In this document: in pieces, positions 8,769 through 18,554 of the stretch
Position numbering within the stretch: the stretch's first letter is position 1
Layout of the letters: each line of letters begins with the position of its first letter
Assembly: GCA_001970955.1 (NCBI GenBank)
Contig: MPUH01001184.1
Location: forward strand, 1 to 21,631
Length of the DNA: 21,631 nucleotides
Reading direction: 5' to 3'
Source of the DNA: Stentor coeruleus
Lineage: Eukaryota > Ciliophora > Heterotrichea > Heterotrichida > Stentoridae
The notes under the pieces: model-generated
What the model was told of the DNA's origin: nothing
Databases searched by the model: none
What the model saw: only the letters and a program-made list of their open reading frames with translations
Translations under genes and position numbers: made by a program

Positions 8769-10664
8769 AAAAATAAATTTTAATTCATTCTTCTGAGGTT
8801 TGTTATTATGATCGAATATTTTGTGTATAATTTGATTTAGATGTTGTTTATTTACTAATTAGATTATGTAGTATCGTTAGATTTTTATCAAGGGTTTGTA
8901 GTCGTTCTAAAAATTTACAAAATATGAATGGTTCTGATTGTTTTTTTCTTATAACTAAGTATCGAAGATTTTGAGAGCAATACTTGCTAGATATGATTTA
9001 TTATGTATATTTTAATGTTTATATATGAGAAAAAGGTCACTTTAATATAAGATTTAGGCTTTTTATCAGTTTGGGTTTATATAGTATTTTTACAAGCTTT
9101 TTTCAATTGAATAGTTTTTTTATTTTTTTAAGTTAAAATTTAAACAATTCAAATAATAAAGTTTGATTTTAAAGCATCTTTTGCTATCAGTTAAACTAAA
9201 TATAAAATATTCGAAAATAACCATGAAAACTGCTTTTTATTTGCTCTAAATCGCATATCCTCATTTTATTCTATTACTGCTTTAATCAGTAAATTCAGGT
9301 TTTCTTTTCGAAGAGTTAATTGGATTAGAAATATATAAAGAGTTGATTGCTAAAGCTTTCTAACGTTTAATCGTAAAACTACTAAAACACCTTTGCCAAT
9401 TAAATCATCATCGACTAAATAAAAAAATATTTAAAGACTTTAACTTTATAAGTTTCTTCTTAGCTATTTCTCTTGTAGGTTCATCTTTAAACACATGAAA
9501 TACTTTAAGAGACTTTATTAATTTTATTATTATGATTGATTAATTATACCCTAGTCATCACATTATTTAAACAAAAACAATAACTCTTGGGTACATTTTC
9601 AACTATTATTATTTCCACAGCATTAATCATAATATTATCTTCCCTTTAATCCAACAAGATTTTGATGAATAATTTATAATCTTTTTTTTCGTTATAGGCT
9701 TGCTATGAAATCCATAATAAAATATTGTAAACTACAGATAAAATATAGAAAATTATAGAAGAATTAATGGATTAAAGCTAGATTAACATAAAATATTATG
9801 GGAAATAGAATTTGATGTAATTATAAATAAAGTATTAAATAAGATATTATGTATATAAAATATATGAATTTATGTTTTATGAGTTATGATAAAAACTAGG
9901 TTTTGAAGTTGAATATAAGACTATATATAAAATAAACCTTAAAAAGAAAAAACTTTAGTTTAAGTTATAAAAAATATTCTGCATACTCACTATATATAAA
10001 AAGTGCTATAATTATATTTCATACTAAATTTACACAAGTCCTCGACAAATTTTAAAAATAATTTACCTGATTTAGGAATAAAATATCATTTTTTACTCAT
10101 GCCACACCTGCTCTCCATAGTTCCTAAAATCCTATCGTCAACACCCTAAAAAAAGGTTTTTTCCAACGACTCACAAACTCTACAGATCACAAAGCCCATC
10201 TAAAAATCTAAAAAACCCATAAACCCTAATACAAAATCCTAAACTAACACCTTAAAAACTCAAAAAATATTACAATCCTCTACAAATCTCCCATCTCAAC
10301 CATTCCCCAGCCACTCCAAACCTAACTTATCATCTCAACTACAAACATAAACAATAAATCAGAACCTGGTATCCCTTTCATCGCATATAGCTCAGATACA
10401 TTTCTCATCATAAAAATCATTTCCATATCTAAAAATTATCCCTCTCATCAAAATATGGTTATCAACCAACTATAAAACTTTCCTAATCCATAAAGCCCAA
10501 CATTTTAATCCCCTCATAATCCATTCACATCCCATCAATCTCAATATTCCTCTATCCTAAATCCTATGAAAAAAAACAATCAAACTCCTAAAAAAAAATC
10601 CAGAACCCAAAAAAAAAAACACAAAATAAAAATAGCTTGTCAAACTACAATTATATAATTATAA
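8769..10664. other. Large divergent gene-free region (1.9 kb) with extreme C-richness on the right
   Basis: No gene is supported here. The left part (about 8770-9130) is T/G-rich and the middle is very AT-rich. The right part, 10141-10620, holds about 138 C and only 17 G in 480 nt. This C-rich run ends about 40 nt before the kinase ATG. CCCTAA hexamers occur at 10144-10149 and 10224-10229. The promoters of the kinesin (minus) and kinase (plus) genes must lie near the two ends. Confidence 0.7.
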
Positions 10665-11609
10665 ATGGGTAGTTGCTGCTTTAAAAAAAGTACTTTGGCA
10701 GTGCCAATTAATAACGACGCAGGCGATGGAACTTTACCTCTTCGTGTGCCAAAGTGGAAACGCGGAGCTCTAATCGGTGAAGGGGCTTACGGTAAAGTAT
10801 ATGAATGTCTTAATCTAGAAACAGGTGAACTTCATGCAGTAAAACATATCGAATTATTAGGAACTCCTGAACAAATTTACCGTGAAGTGTATTTTCTAAA
10901 AAAAGAAATATTTATGCTTAAAAACTTGTATCACAAAAACATAGTTCAATACCTTTATACAGAAATCAATAACGATTGTAATGGAGTTGATATTATGATG
11001 GAATATGTTTCAGGAGGATCAATGAGACACTTACTTAATAAATTCGGTAAATTTGAAGAGCCAATGGCATGTTTGTATATAAATCAAGTTTTGGAAGGTT
11101 TAAAATATTTACATTCACAAGGGATTGTTCATAGGGATATAAAATCTGCGAATATTTTAGTAACACAAGATGGGATTATAAAACTCTCTGATTTTGGAGC
11201 TTCAAAGAAACTTAAATCTGATTTTATTGGAGATAAAGAGGATCTATGTAGAAGTTTGAAAGGGAGTCCATATTGGATGGCCCCAGAAATTGCCAGGAGA
11301 TCTGGGCATAGTTTTGCCGCGGATATATGGTCAGTTGGTTGTGTTATGATAGAAATGCTTACTGGAAGTCCTCCTTGGTCATCAGTATCAAGAGCTGTTA
11401 AAGATGTTATGGAATTGATAACAAGTGGACAGACACCACCTTTACCTTTAGGGGTATCTTTGGAATGTAAGAAGTTTATTGAAGAATGTTTACAAGTAGA
11501 TCCGACAAAGCGCCCAACTGCTGGAGCGTTATTAAGCCATGAGTTTCTTAAGGAAAGGATGAATTTTGATAATAATTCTCTGACCCAAGCTAAAAACTTA
11601 TATAATTAA
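10665..11609 (+). CDS. MAP3K (STE11/NPK1)-like protein kinase with acylation-type N-terminus
   Basis: A 314-residue protein, essentially one kinase domain (about 31-296). Visible elements are the Gly loop GEGAYGKV (38-45), Lys60 in AVKHIE, the helix-C Glu81, the catalytic loop HRDIKSAN (156-163), DFG (176-178) and the activation-segment end GSPYWMAPE (200-208), which is typical of STE-group kinases, followed by IWSVGC. All catalytic residues are present, so it should be active on Ser/Thr, probably on a MAP2K; that substrate is inference from the family. MGSCC at the N-terminus fits myristoylation plus palmitoylation, which would hold it at a membrane. It lacks the long regulatory arms of most MAP3Ks. 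It is convergent with the next gene at 91 nt. Confidence 0.95.
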   Translation: MGSCCFKKSTLAVPINNDAGDGTLPLRVPKWKRGALIGEGAYGKVYECLNLETGELHAVKHIELLGTPEQIYREVYFLKKEIFMLKNLYHKNIVQYLYTEINNDCNGVDIMMEYVSGGSMRHLLNKFGKFEEPMACLYINQVLEGLKYLHSQGIVHRDIKSANILVTQDGIIKLSDFGASKKLKSDFIGDKEDLCRSLKGSPYWMAPEIARRSGHSFAADIWSVGCVMIEMLTGSPPWSSVSRAVKDVMELITSGQTPPLPLGVSLECKKFIEECLQVDPTKRPTAGALLSHEFLKERMNFDNNSLTQAKNLYN

Positions 11610-11700
11610 GTGTAATGCTAGTAATTTTGAAGGATTTTATATATAGGGTGAGGATTTTTATAATAAAATTATGGGTTTTAGGATTATTTTGAGAAGGATT

Positions 11701-12195
11701 TTAAATCGGTAAACCTAAGAGTTTTGAACATTCAGGGTATACTTTTTCATATAATATTTCTTGTTCAGCTCTTGTAAAAGGGGATAAGACGTAATTACTG
11801 ATTTCGCCGCTTGTTGGACGACCTATACCAATTAAGAGTCTATTAAATTTACTGTTTCCTATTGTTTGGATCATAGACCTAACCCCGTTATGACCTTTTG
11901 CACTACCTTCTTTTTTGATTTTCGCTTTACCTAATATAAGTTCTACATCATCATGAAGGACTATTATTTCTTCTAAGGTAACTCCAAATCGATTTATAGC
12001 GAGTTTTATTTGTGGGCCACAGATGTTCATAAATGAATTGGGTTTATATAAAGTTATACCTTCAAGCATAGAAATCTCACCTTCTTTGATATTTTTCCAT
12101 GTTGTACCTAAAGAGTCTAGAAATTGTTTACCGACATTGTGCCTTGTTTTACTAAAAGCACCTGGGTTACCAAGACCTATAATGCATTTATACAT
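11701..12195 (-). CDS. Peptidyl-tRNA hydrolase, bacterial type (Pth1)
   Basis: A 164-residue enzyme that cleaves the ester bond of peptidyl-tRNA released from stalled ribosomes. The family signatures are present: GLGNPGAFSKTRHNVG with Asn10 and the catalytic His19, FMNICG with Asn57, LHDDVEL with the acid Asp82, and KGHNGVRS with Asn103. It is shorter than the usual ~190 residues because of a trimmed C-terminus. No targeting peptide precedes the conserved start, so a cytosolic or an unusual organellar location are both possible. Base composition is like its neighbours, so there is no sign of recent transfer from bacteria. Confidence 0.95.
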   Translation of the reverse strand: MYKCIIGLGNPGAFSKTRHNVGKQFLDSLGTTWKNIKEGEISMLEGITLYKPNSFMNICGPQIKLAINRFGVTLEEIIVLHDDVELILGKAKIKKEGSAKGHNGVRSMIQTIGNSKFNRLLIGIGRPTSGEISNYVLSPFTRAEQEILYEKVYPECSKLLGLPI

Positions 12196-12950
12196 TATAT
12201 TTATTTTAAAGAATTTATATTTGTTTTGTTAGATGATGTAATTAAAAGATTTTTAAAATGATTAAAATTTATATAGTTTTTACGATAGAATAAATTAAAA
12301 ATTGATGCTGAGGCTGTTGAAGTTTTAGATGCAATTTTTACTGAAATTGGTTTTTGATTGAAAATAAAGTGGTATTTTTTTGTGGAATTAATATCTTTAG
12401 GCTATTTTATAAACTAAAATTACTGATGCTATTTGCTATTTGCTATTTCTATCTAAGAATAAGGGATAATGACTTGTTTATTATCATGATACCATATTAA
12501 AAATCTAGATAGCCATTAAGATAAATACAAACTAGAGGCTTATTAAAATCTTATTGAAAATTAGCCTTGATGATTTATTTCTTAGTTTTAAAATCCAAAT
12601 AAATTAGCAACATATTCCCATTAGTTTATATTTTCGAATCTTTATACTATAAGTATTCAAAATAAAAATAAATCCTATTCAACAACCAAAAAAGTTTTTC
12701 TTAGCAATAACCATTTATTACACTCATTTTACCCTAAAAATTTAATTATAAACATCTTTCAATCATAACTCCTAATAAGCCTATCCAAAAAAAAAAATAA
12801 TCAAAAAAGCCAACACCAAAAACAACATCAAAATTCTAATCAATCACTTATTTTTCATGTGACAATAATTCTAAAAGCAGTACTATTCCATAAATATTCT
12901 CTTATAAAAAATTCTACCAAGACTAATATCTTTAATAACTATTCTAATAA
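12196..12950. other. Intergenic region, 755 nt, between tandem minus-strand genes
   Basis: No gene is supported. The left third is T/G-rich on the plus strand; from about 12490 to 12950 it turns A/C-rich with few G (for example 12781-12840 has 13 C and 1 G). A run around 12311-12358 reads as IDAEAVEVLDAIFTEIGF but has no start and is enclosed by stops. Confidence 0.6.
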
Positions 12951-13480
12951 TTAATCAGAATCAATCCCAATCGCTGAGAAGAGCTGATCTTTGACCCAAA
13001 AGCATAATTGAAATACTTTATCAACACAGTTAGCAGGAGGATCTTTAGCTTGTAAGCCAATTTCCCCATCATTGCTATAAATATTCCTCCACCAAGATTC
13101 ATTATTTCTCACAATATCCCTTCTACGTTTATCAAGTTCGACTTCTTTTTCTTGAGAAAAGCATTTATTCATTTGCTTAAATTGATTTTTACACATCGTC
13201 GATTCTTTAAACAAATTTTCATATGAGCATCTAGCATATGCATTTGCAAAATCATGACATTTTAGTTTAGAAACAACCGTAGCTTCTGATTCTAAGTAAC
13301 TTTCTCTGATCATTCTAAAAGCAGCAAATCTCAAATTCTTTTCATTATTAGGAGGACGGGTTTTGATTTGATATTCCCCATACTCAGGTTTTAATTCTGG
13401 ACAGTAATAGTGTATATAATCAACATGCTTTTTTTTTTTGGCTCTGATTTATAAGAGTTTTCTTCATCTTTCATCTCCAT
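12951..13480 (-). CDS. Twin CX9C (CHCH-type) mitochondrial protein, with a 1-nt frameshift near the N-terminus
   Basis: The main frame carries two C-x9-C motifs, CHDFANAYARC and CKNQFKQMNKC, and a later C-x7-C (CVDKVFQLC). That is the layout of small proteins oxidised by Mia40 in the mitochondrial intermembrane space, such as the CMC family of cytochrome-oxidase assembly factors; the exact member is not clear. An ATG at 13480 opens a frame of about 17 codons (MEMKDEENSYKSEPKKK) that runs into 11 A residues (13439-13429). One extra A would join it to the downstream frame, which has no ATG of its own until 13313. This suggests a homopolymer sequencing error or a real frameshift. With the frame joined the protein is about 176 residues; starting at 13313 would still keep both CX9C motifs. 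Confidence 0.75.
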
Positions 13481-14465
13481 TATTATTATAAGACCTGTTT
13501 TCTGATGTAGGAAAATAGGTTGGATTTCGGTCAGAAAAATTGTGGAAGATATTAGATATGGAAATATTGGATTTGAATTGTTGAAGAAGTTGGAGGAAAG
13601 ATTGAGTTGGAAGTTAGAATATTTTGTTGATAAAGGTTAAGAGGGTAGTGAAAAAAGGAAGCTAGCTTGTGGGGCTAAATGCTTAGGAGAGAAAATATAA
13701 TTATAAGATTTCTGTTAGATAATTAGAAATTTAGATTGAAAGATAGTGCGGAAAAACTTGGAGATAGGGTGGTTATTGGGGTTTTGATTGAGATTTTTTG
13801 GAGGATATGTGTGAGAATTCAACACATTTGCCTAAAAAGATTGGAAGAGGATTTTGGATATGAATGATGGATGTGGAGGTAATGGGTTATGGGAAGGGAA
13901 TTTACTATGATTTGAGAGTATTTTTATTGTATTTGGGGCTTTGTAGTATGCTTTGGAATTTTTTTGAAGGTTGCATGTTTTAGTAAGAATTTTTTAAAAG
14001 ATTGGATTATCTGATGAAATATTAGGTGTTGGGTTTTTGTGTTGGGGTTTTATTGTTGATATGTGTGGAGACTTTCTTAGTGTTAATTTTTAGGTTTTCC
14101 TAAATATTATGTGGAAATTATTTATATTACAGGTTGCGATATTTTATAATGGTTTAATTAAGTATATTATTCCAAAATGATTATAAAGTTTGATAGTGGT
14201 ATATAGCAGTCATATATGAAAGTAACCCAAAATAATATATAAAGAACATTTAACCTCAACTTTCCATCATAATTTTATTCAGCATACCAAACCCCAACTA
14301 ATATTTCCATTTTCCCAATAAAAAATACTATCTTGATAAAATTGCATCTTAAAAAATCTTATCATCAAAATCATATTCAAAACCTTATGCCCCATTATTT
14401 CATCAGGCCAAAATTTCTCCACCCAAACTAAAAAATCTAATTAAATAATAACCCTAACATCACTA
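13481..14465. other. Intergenic region, 985 nt, with a sharp G-rich to C-rich switch
   Basis: 13501-14040 has about 154 G and 20 C on the plus strand; 14221-14460 has about 56 C and 8 G. The switch falls near 14100-14220. Telomere-like words lie in the matching orientation: TGTTGGG (14027-14033) and TGTTGGGG (14040-14047) in the G half, and CCCTAACA (14452-14459) in the C half just before the stop codon of the next gene. No reading frame is supported. Confidence 0.7.
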
Positions 14466-15071
14466 CTATATTTCAGTTTCATCGAAACTCACATTTCTCG
14501 AAAGTCTTTTCATATCAATAGGCTGCTGCATAAACTTCAATGCTTCTTCTCCATGTACAAAAAGCATAAATTCATTATATCTAAGTCTAACCTTTGCACT
14601 CCACACAACTTTTATAACAAATATCAATACCAACCTTAAAAATATCATAAACATCAAATTCATAAAACCCATCTCAGTGTTTTTATCATTATTTTCTGTT
14701 GATATATCAATCATAACACTAGAAAAAGTCAATAAAAAAAACTCAACTATCTTAAAATCTGCATATTTTGTTATATCTTTGAAGTCAAGTTTATAACATC
14801 CTCTTATAGCAAAAATTGAAAAAGGGATTGCAAAAACATGTACTATTAATCTGAAAAGACGAACATACAAATTAAGAGAATTTGAACTCTCAGTGATAAT
14901 TTCAACAGCTTTTTTTATAGAATAAATAAAGCAGACGATACCAAAAATAATGTCGATCACTGATATTAGCAAAACTCCAGACTTAAGTGTTAGAATCTTG
15001 CATAAACTTTTGTATGGCCCTCCAAGAATATAAAGGAATTTCAATTTATCAGCTTCAGACCTTTCTTCCAT
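14466..15071 (-). CDS. Four-helix membrane protein, paralogue C of a tandem triplet
   Basis: A 201-residue protein I do not recognise by name. It has four hydrophobic segments: LLISVIDIIFGIVCFIY, LIVHVFAIPFSIFAI, VEFFLLTFSSVMI and LMFMIFLRLVLIFVIKVVW. Before the first is a conserved GGPYKSLCKILTLKSGV, and after the last a conserved WSAxxRLRYNExxLxxHGEEALKxMQQ pattern. Both ends are predicted on the same side of the membrane. It is the most diverged of the three copies and has its own C-terminal tail. The gap to the stop of the upstream copy is only 38 nt. The first helix with its preceding Cys/Thr-Leu-Lys-Ser/Thr-Gly loosely recalls LAPTM-type tetraspan proteins, but that is only a resemblance. 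Confidence 0.85.
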   Translation of the reverse strand: MEERSEADKLKFLYILGGPYKSLCKILTLKSGVLLISVIDIIFGIVCFIYSIKKAVEIITESSNSLNLYVRLFRLIVHVFAIPFSIFAIRGCYKLDFKDITKYADFKIVEFFLLTFSSVMIDISTENNDKNTEMGFMNLMFMIFLRLVLIFVIKVVWSAKVRLRYNEFMLFVHGEEALKFMQQPIDMKRLSRNVSFDETEI

Positions 15072-15109
15072 TTATATGTATTTAAACTAACCCATAAGCA
15101 TTGATTAAA

Positions 15110-15730
15110 CTACCTATTATATGATGGAGATATATAAGGTGGTACACTAGATGACCACGAACTTGAATCAGATAAATTTATAGCTTGTTGTTGCATAAGT
15201 TTTAAAGCTTCTTCTCCATGTATAACTAAAATTGTTTCATTATGCTTTAGTCTAATATCAGCACTCCAAACTATTTTGACTAAAAAAAAAGCTATCAATC
15301 TTTGGAAAATAATAAACAAACATTCCCAAATTATCGATATAGTTTCAGTATCTTCATCAAATTTTATAAGAAGAAACTTTAAAAACGCTATAATAAAGAA
15401 TTCTATAATTTTGAATTGACTATAAATCGATATTTCCTTTTGAGATAATTTATTTATTCCTTTAAGACCTATTAATGCTAAAGGTAAGGCAATAATATCT
15501 AAAAGTGCTAACATAGAGTAGAAATAAATTGTTGCTACAATTTTATCATCAGAAGTTAAGGTAAAGATAAATCCTATCATTTCTATGAGCCCATAAAGAG
15601 ATAAAATTATATCTGTGATGGCTATTAAAATAACACCAGTTTTGAGAGTCATGAAATTGCACATAGTTTTGTATGGAGGTCCAAAGTAATAAAGAAATTC
15701 ATGTTTTTCAACTTCATTTTCAATATCCAT
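15110..15730 (-). CDS. Four-helix membrane protein, paralogue B of a tandem triplet
   Basis: A 206-residue protein with the same build as its two neighbours: FGPPYKTMCNFMTLKTGV, four membrane segments, then WSADIRLKHNETILVIHGEEALKLMQQ split around the final helix, and a Ser-rich tail ending in ISPSYN. It is closest to paralogue A (same length, same tail). ATG is preceded directly by ATATAA. Role unknown; conservation of the segment after helix 4, which lies outside the membrane, suggests a cytosolic interaction site. Confidence 0.85.
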   Translation of the reverse strand: MDIENEVEKHEFLYYFGPPYKTMCNFMTLKTGVILIAITDIILSLYGLIEMIGFIFTLTSDDKIVATIYFYSMLALLDIIALPLALIGLKGINKLSQKEISIYSQFKIIEFFIIAFLKFLLIKFDEDTETISIIWECLFIIFQRLIAFFLVKIVWSADIRLKHNETILVIHGEEALKLMQQQAINLSDSSSWSSSVPPYISPSYNR

Positions 15731-16228
15731 TTATATGTAATATATTAAGATATTAAAGAAATCAATGTATAACTTTTTAGTGTTTTTGGCTCTTGGTATG
15801 CTTAGTGAAATATTTTATATTTTCTTTAATAATTTAATTTATATGCTATGAAAGTTGGTTATATGCAATAAAAGTTTCTAGTCACGTAAAAAATAGAATG
15901 TAAGAGTCGATTGAGAAGATTTAAAGAAAATATATGAAAAGCTTTTTTGGAGCAAGTAAATAAAACAATTTACTTGACTTAGGCTTTAGATAATCAAAGC
16001 TAAATAAAATTAAAAAGCTGAACTTTAGTAATAGATTATATCGAATCGATCAAAATAATGCTCAGATTCAACAGAGATTATAGAAAATATTTGAAAAGAT
16101 ATTAAGTTACCATAAGACATTAATTATGTTGTTTTAAATCAGATAAGATTCCTTTTGTTTATAATCCAGCTTCAAACTCTAAACCACATGCTTACAAAAT
16201 TTACACTAACTAAAATCATCAATTAAAA
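15731..16228. other. Intergenic region, 498 nt, between paralogues A and B
   Basis: No reading frame and no decayed fourth copy of the neighbouring family was seen. The right end (16141-16200) is C-rich (13 C to 5 G) and the left end mildly G-rich, a weak form of the switch seen elsewhere. Confidence 0.5.
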
Positions 16229-16849
16229 CTAAGGGTTATATGATGGAGAAATATATGCTTGCATTCCAGATGAATAACTACCCGAATCTGATAAATTCAC
16301 AGCCTGTTGCTGCATAAGTTTAAGCGCTTCATCACCATGAATAACTAAAATTGTTTCATTATATCTGAGCCTTATATCCGCACTCCAAATAACTTTTATC
16401 AAATATAAAGTTGCAAATCTAAATATAAGGTAGAAAATGTAAATAAGAATATGCGTAAGTAAATCAACATCATTTTTTCCTAATGTCACAAAAAATCTTA
16501 GTAAATTAATCAACACAAATTCTATGAGTTTATATTGACTATAAATTGAAATTGGGCTTTGTGATAATTTGTTTATACCTTTTAAAGCAAAAAGAGCAAA
16601 AGGAACAGCAACGATATCTAGAAGGAACACTAAAGAATTTATATACTGGCGAGGTTCTAATTTATCTTTAGAAAGTATTACTGTGAGGAATGATATCATA
16701 ATAAAGAAACTAATAACCCCCATAAAAATATCAAGAGTCGCTATTAAAATTACCCCAGTTTTCAATGTCATGAATTTGCAGAAACTTCTAAACGGAGGTC
16801 CAAAGATAATAAGAAACTTATGGCTTTCAGCTTCACTTTGAATATCCAT
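16229..16849 (-). CDS. Four-helix membrane protein, paralogue A of a tandem triplet
   Basis: A 206-residue protein with the shared pattern: FGPPFRSFCKFMTLKTGV, four hydrophobic segments, WSADIRLRYNETILVIHG and DEALKLMQQQ, ending ISPSYNP. Compared with B, the HGEE of the tail motif reads HGDE. Its ATG lies only 25 nt after the TAA of the coiled-coil gene on the same strand, so its promoter must sit in that gene's 3' end, or the two share a transcript. No enzyme motif is visible. Confidence 0.85.
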   Translation of the reverse strand: MDIQSEAESHKFLIIFGPPFRSFCKFMTLKTGVILIATLDIFMGVISFFIMISFLTVILSKDKLEPRQYINSLVFLLDIVAVPFALFALKGINKLSQSPISIYSQYKLIEFVLINLLRFFVTLGKNDVDLLTHILIYIFYLIFRFATLYLIKVIWSADIRLRYNETILVIHGDEALKLMQQQAVNLSDSGSYSSGMQAYISPSYNP

Positions 16850-16857
16850 TTATATAG
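16850..16857 (-). promoter_or_regulatory. ATATAA directly before ATG, shared by the three paralogues
   Basis: On the coding strand ATATAA abuts the start codon of all three membrane-protein genes (at 16849, 15730 and 15071), giving ATATAAATGGA. The phosphatase has CATATAAATATG around its second Met (20039). It may be a start-codon context or initiator-type element; in the triplet, common descent alone could explain it. Confidence 0.35.
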
Positions 16858-16874
16858 AAAAAATATGTAAAACA

Positions 16875-18554
16875 TTAAGAGACCTTAGGGAAATCAACAT
16901 GCAACCTTTTATTATCTTTGGCTGTAGCTGCTGATCTTCTTCGCATGTGTGCTGAATTTCTTGATGGAAAACGTGATTCTCCAGTATCTTCATTATCAAA
17001 TAATTCAGTGTTTTTTGTAAAGTTTAAAGTATTAAGGCCTGGACTATTTTCTCTGATTATCCAGTTTTGTAAACTATGAAAATTCTTTAGTAGTTCATAT
17101 CTTTGTCTTTTTAATTGAGACTCTGGCTCTCCGGTTTTTAAAAGTGTTCGACATAAAGAAAACATTAAGCTTGTACTTTGCTCGACCTGCTTTTTTAAAA
17201 GTTTTAAGCCTTCTGAAGCTTCGATGAAATCAATACGTTTACACATGTTGTCATATATTTCATAAATATCTTGTTTTTCAGCTTTACGTTCAAGGATTTG
17301 CCTAAACTCAACAACACTAGCAGAAAGATTCGTCACATCAAAATTATCTTTTTTTAAAGATTCAAATTTTTCTTGTATAATATCAAAATTTACTTTTATC
17401 TTATCAACAACACCCACTTGAGCTTGAAACTTGATTTCACTATCTTTCGTAAAAGTGTTCATAATTTTTTTAATATTCTCCATAGCATCAAGTGTAGCAA
17501 GGCTAGCAACAACCGTATTAAGTTTTTTAATATCATTTTTTTCAGCTTTATCCAGCAAAACCTCATCAAACCTTTCAAGAACTTTTTCGAATTTATCCAC
17601 TTGGATTTTAAATTTCATCATTTCCCTAGCAAAACCCTTCACAGATTCAGTAGTTTCTTTATTAAATTCTTCAAGTTCATCACGAAGTACTCTAATATTA
17701 AGTTCATTATATATAGCATTAACTTCAGTTTTCCAAGGTCGAGATTCTAATGCTTTTTTAACAAGTCTTATTTTATCATTATTAGAGTTGTCTAATTTGT
17801 TTATATAATCCTTAAGGTTTAATATATGTTCATTAGTATCATGGAACATTTTATCAGTACGATTTTGAAATGATTCATAGATATTATTTGATACATATGA
17901 AAGGGCGAAATCTTTAGATAAATTCATTGTATAATCTCTAAATTTTCTATCCATTTCCTCAGTTTTGACGTAGTTTTTAACTCTGAGTTTTAGTTTTTCA
18001 AGCTTTTTATAAAGATCTTGATATTGATAAACACTTACACATTCACTTACTCTTGATTTTAGTGTTTCAAAACTGTTTAATGGGGTTAAGCCTTTTATTA
18101 TATATCTGATTTCTTCGATATTATTCATAGATGATTTAGTATCCATCTCTTTACGCATTTCTTTTATGTACATATTGTTTTCTCCTGTTATATTTTTGAC
18201 ACTGTTTAAACTAGAAAAAAGATCTTTTGAGTTGAGAGATATTCCGCATAATTCATCTCGAAATTTACTTATTGTTTCGATATTTTCATCTTGACTTTGT
18301 TTGATTTCTTGACGAACTTCTACAAGTTTTTCTTCAGTAGAGATTTGAAGCGCTGTTACATCTTTGAGTACTTCCTCTTTTATATCCATAAGGAGAATAG
18401 ATGTGTTAGTTATAGTATTTGCTTGGGAAATATGATGCTTTTTTTTAATATCTTGGATTTCTTGGAGAAATAAAAAGACTGGGTTTAAGGAAGACTTCAA
18501 AAAGCCTAACTCGTTTTGTATTGATGCTAGCTGACGAGATAATTCTTGATCCAT
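16875..18554 (-). CDS. Long coiled-coil protein
   Basis: A 559-residue protein with no recognised catalytic domain. Residues about 1-480 are charged and heptad-like, broken near 45, 160 and 250. The C-terminal 80 residues differ: a short WIIRENSPGLNTLNF stretch, then a basic Ser/Arg tail (HMRRRSAATAKDNKR). Such proteins in ciliates are commonly parts of basal bodies, cortical fibres or cilia; this is inference. The start is the ATG at 18554 in TTAAATGG. The TAA stop lies 25 nt from the next gene on the same strand. Confidence 0.85.
   Translation of the reverse strand: MDQELSRQLASIQNELGFLKSSLNPVFLFLQEIQDIKKKHHISQANTITNTSILLMDIKEEVLKDVTALQISTEEKLVEVRQEIKQSQDENIETISKFRDELCGISLNSKDLFSSLNSVKNITGENNMYIKEMRKEMDTKSSMNNIEEIRYIIKGLTPLNSFETLKSRVSECVSVYQYQDLYKKLEKLKLRVKNYVKTEEMDRKFRDYTMNLSKDFALSYVSNNIYESFQNRTDKMFHDTNEHILNLKDYINKLDNSNNDKIRLVKKALESRPWKTEVNAIYNELNIRVLRDELEEFNKETTESVKGFAREMMKFKIQVDKFEKVLERFDEVLLDKAEKNDIKKLNTVVASLATLDAMENIKKIMNTFTKDSEIKFQAQVGVVDKIKVNFDIIQEKFESLKKDNFDVTNLSASVVEFRQILERKAEKQDIYEIYDNMCKRIDFIEASEGLKLLKKQVEQSTSLMFSLCRTLLKTGEPESQLKRQRYELLKNFHSLQNWIIRENSPGLNTLNFTKNTELFDNEDTGESRFPSRNSAHMRRRSAATAKDNKRLHVDFPKVS

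Noticed and set aside
9223..9710. A frame starting MKTAFYLL that reads like protein if TAA is taken as Gln
   Set aside because: It has at least six TAA and two TGA codons. That is only modestly below the number expected by chance in such AT-rich DNA, and the window's other genes do not read TAA as sense.
12311..12358. Short coding-like run IDAEAVEVLDAIFTEIGF on the plus strand
   Set aside because: It has no ATG, is bounded by TAG and TGA within about 24 codons, and no 15-16 nt intron joins it to a longer frame.
17373..17808. Plus-strand frames of about 125 codons
   Set aside because: They are antisense shadows of the coiled-coil gene; composition is low-complexity Ser/Phe/Ile.
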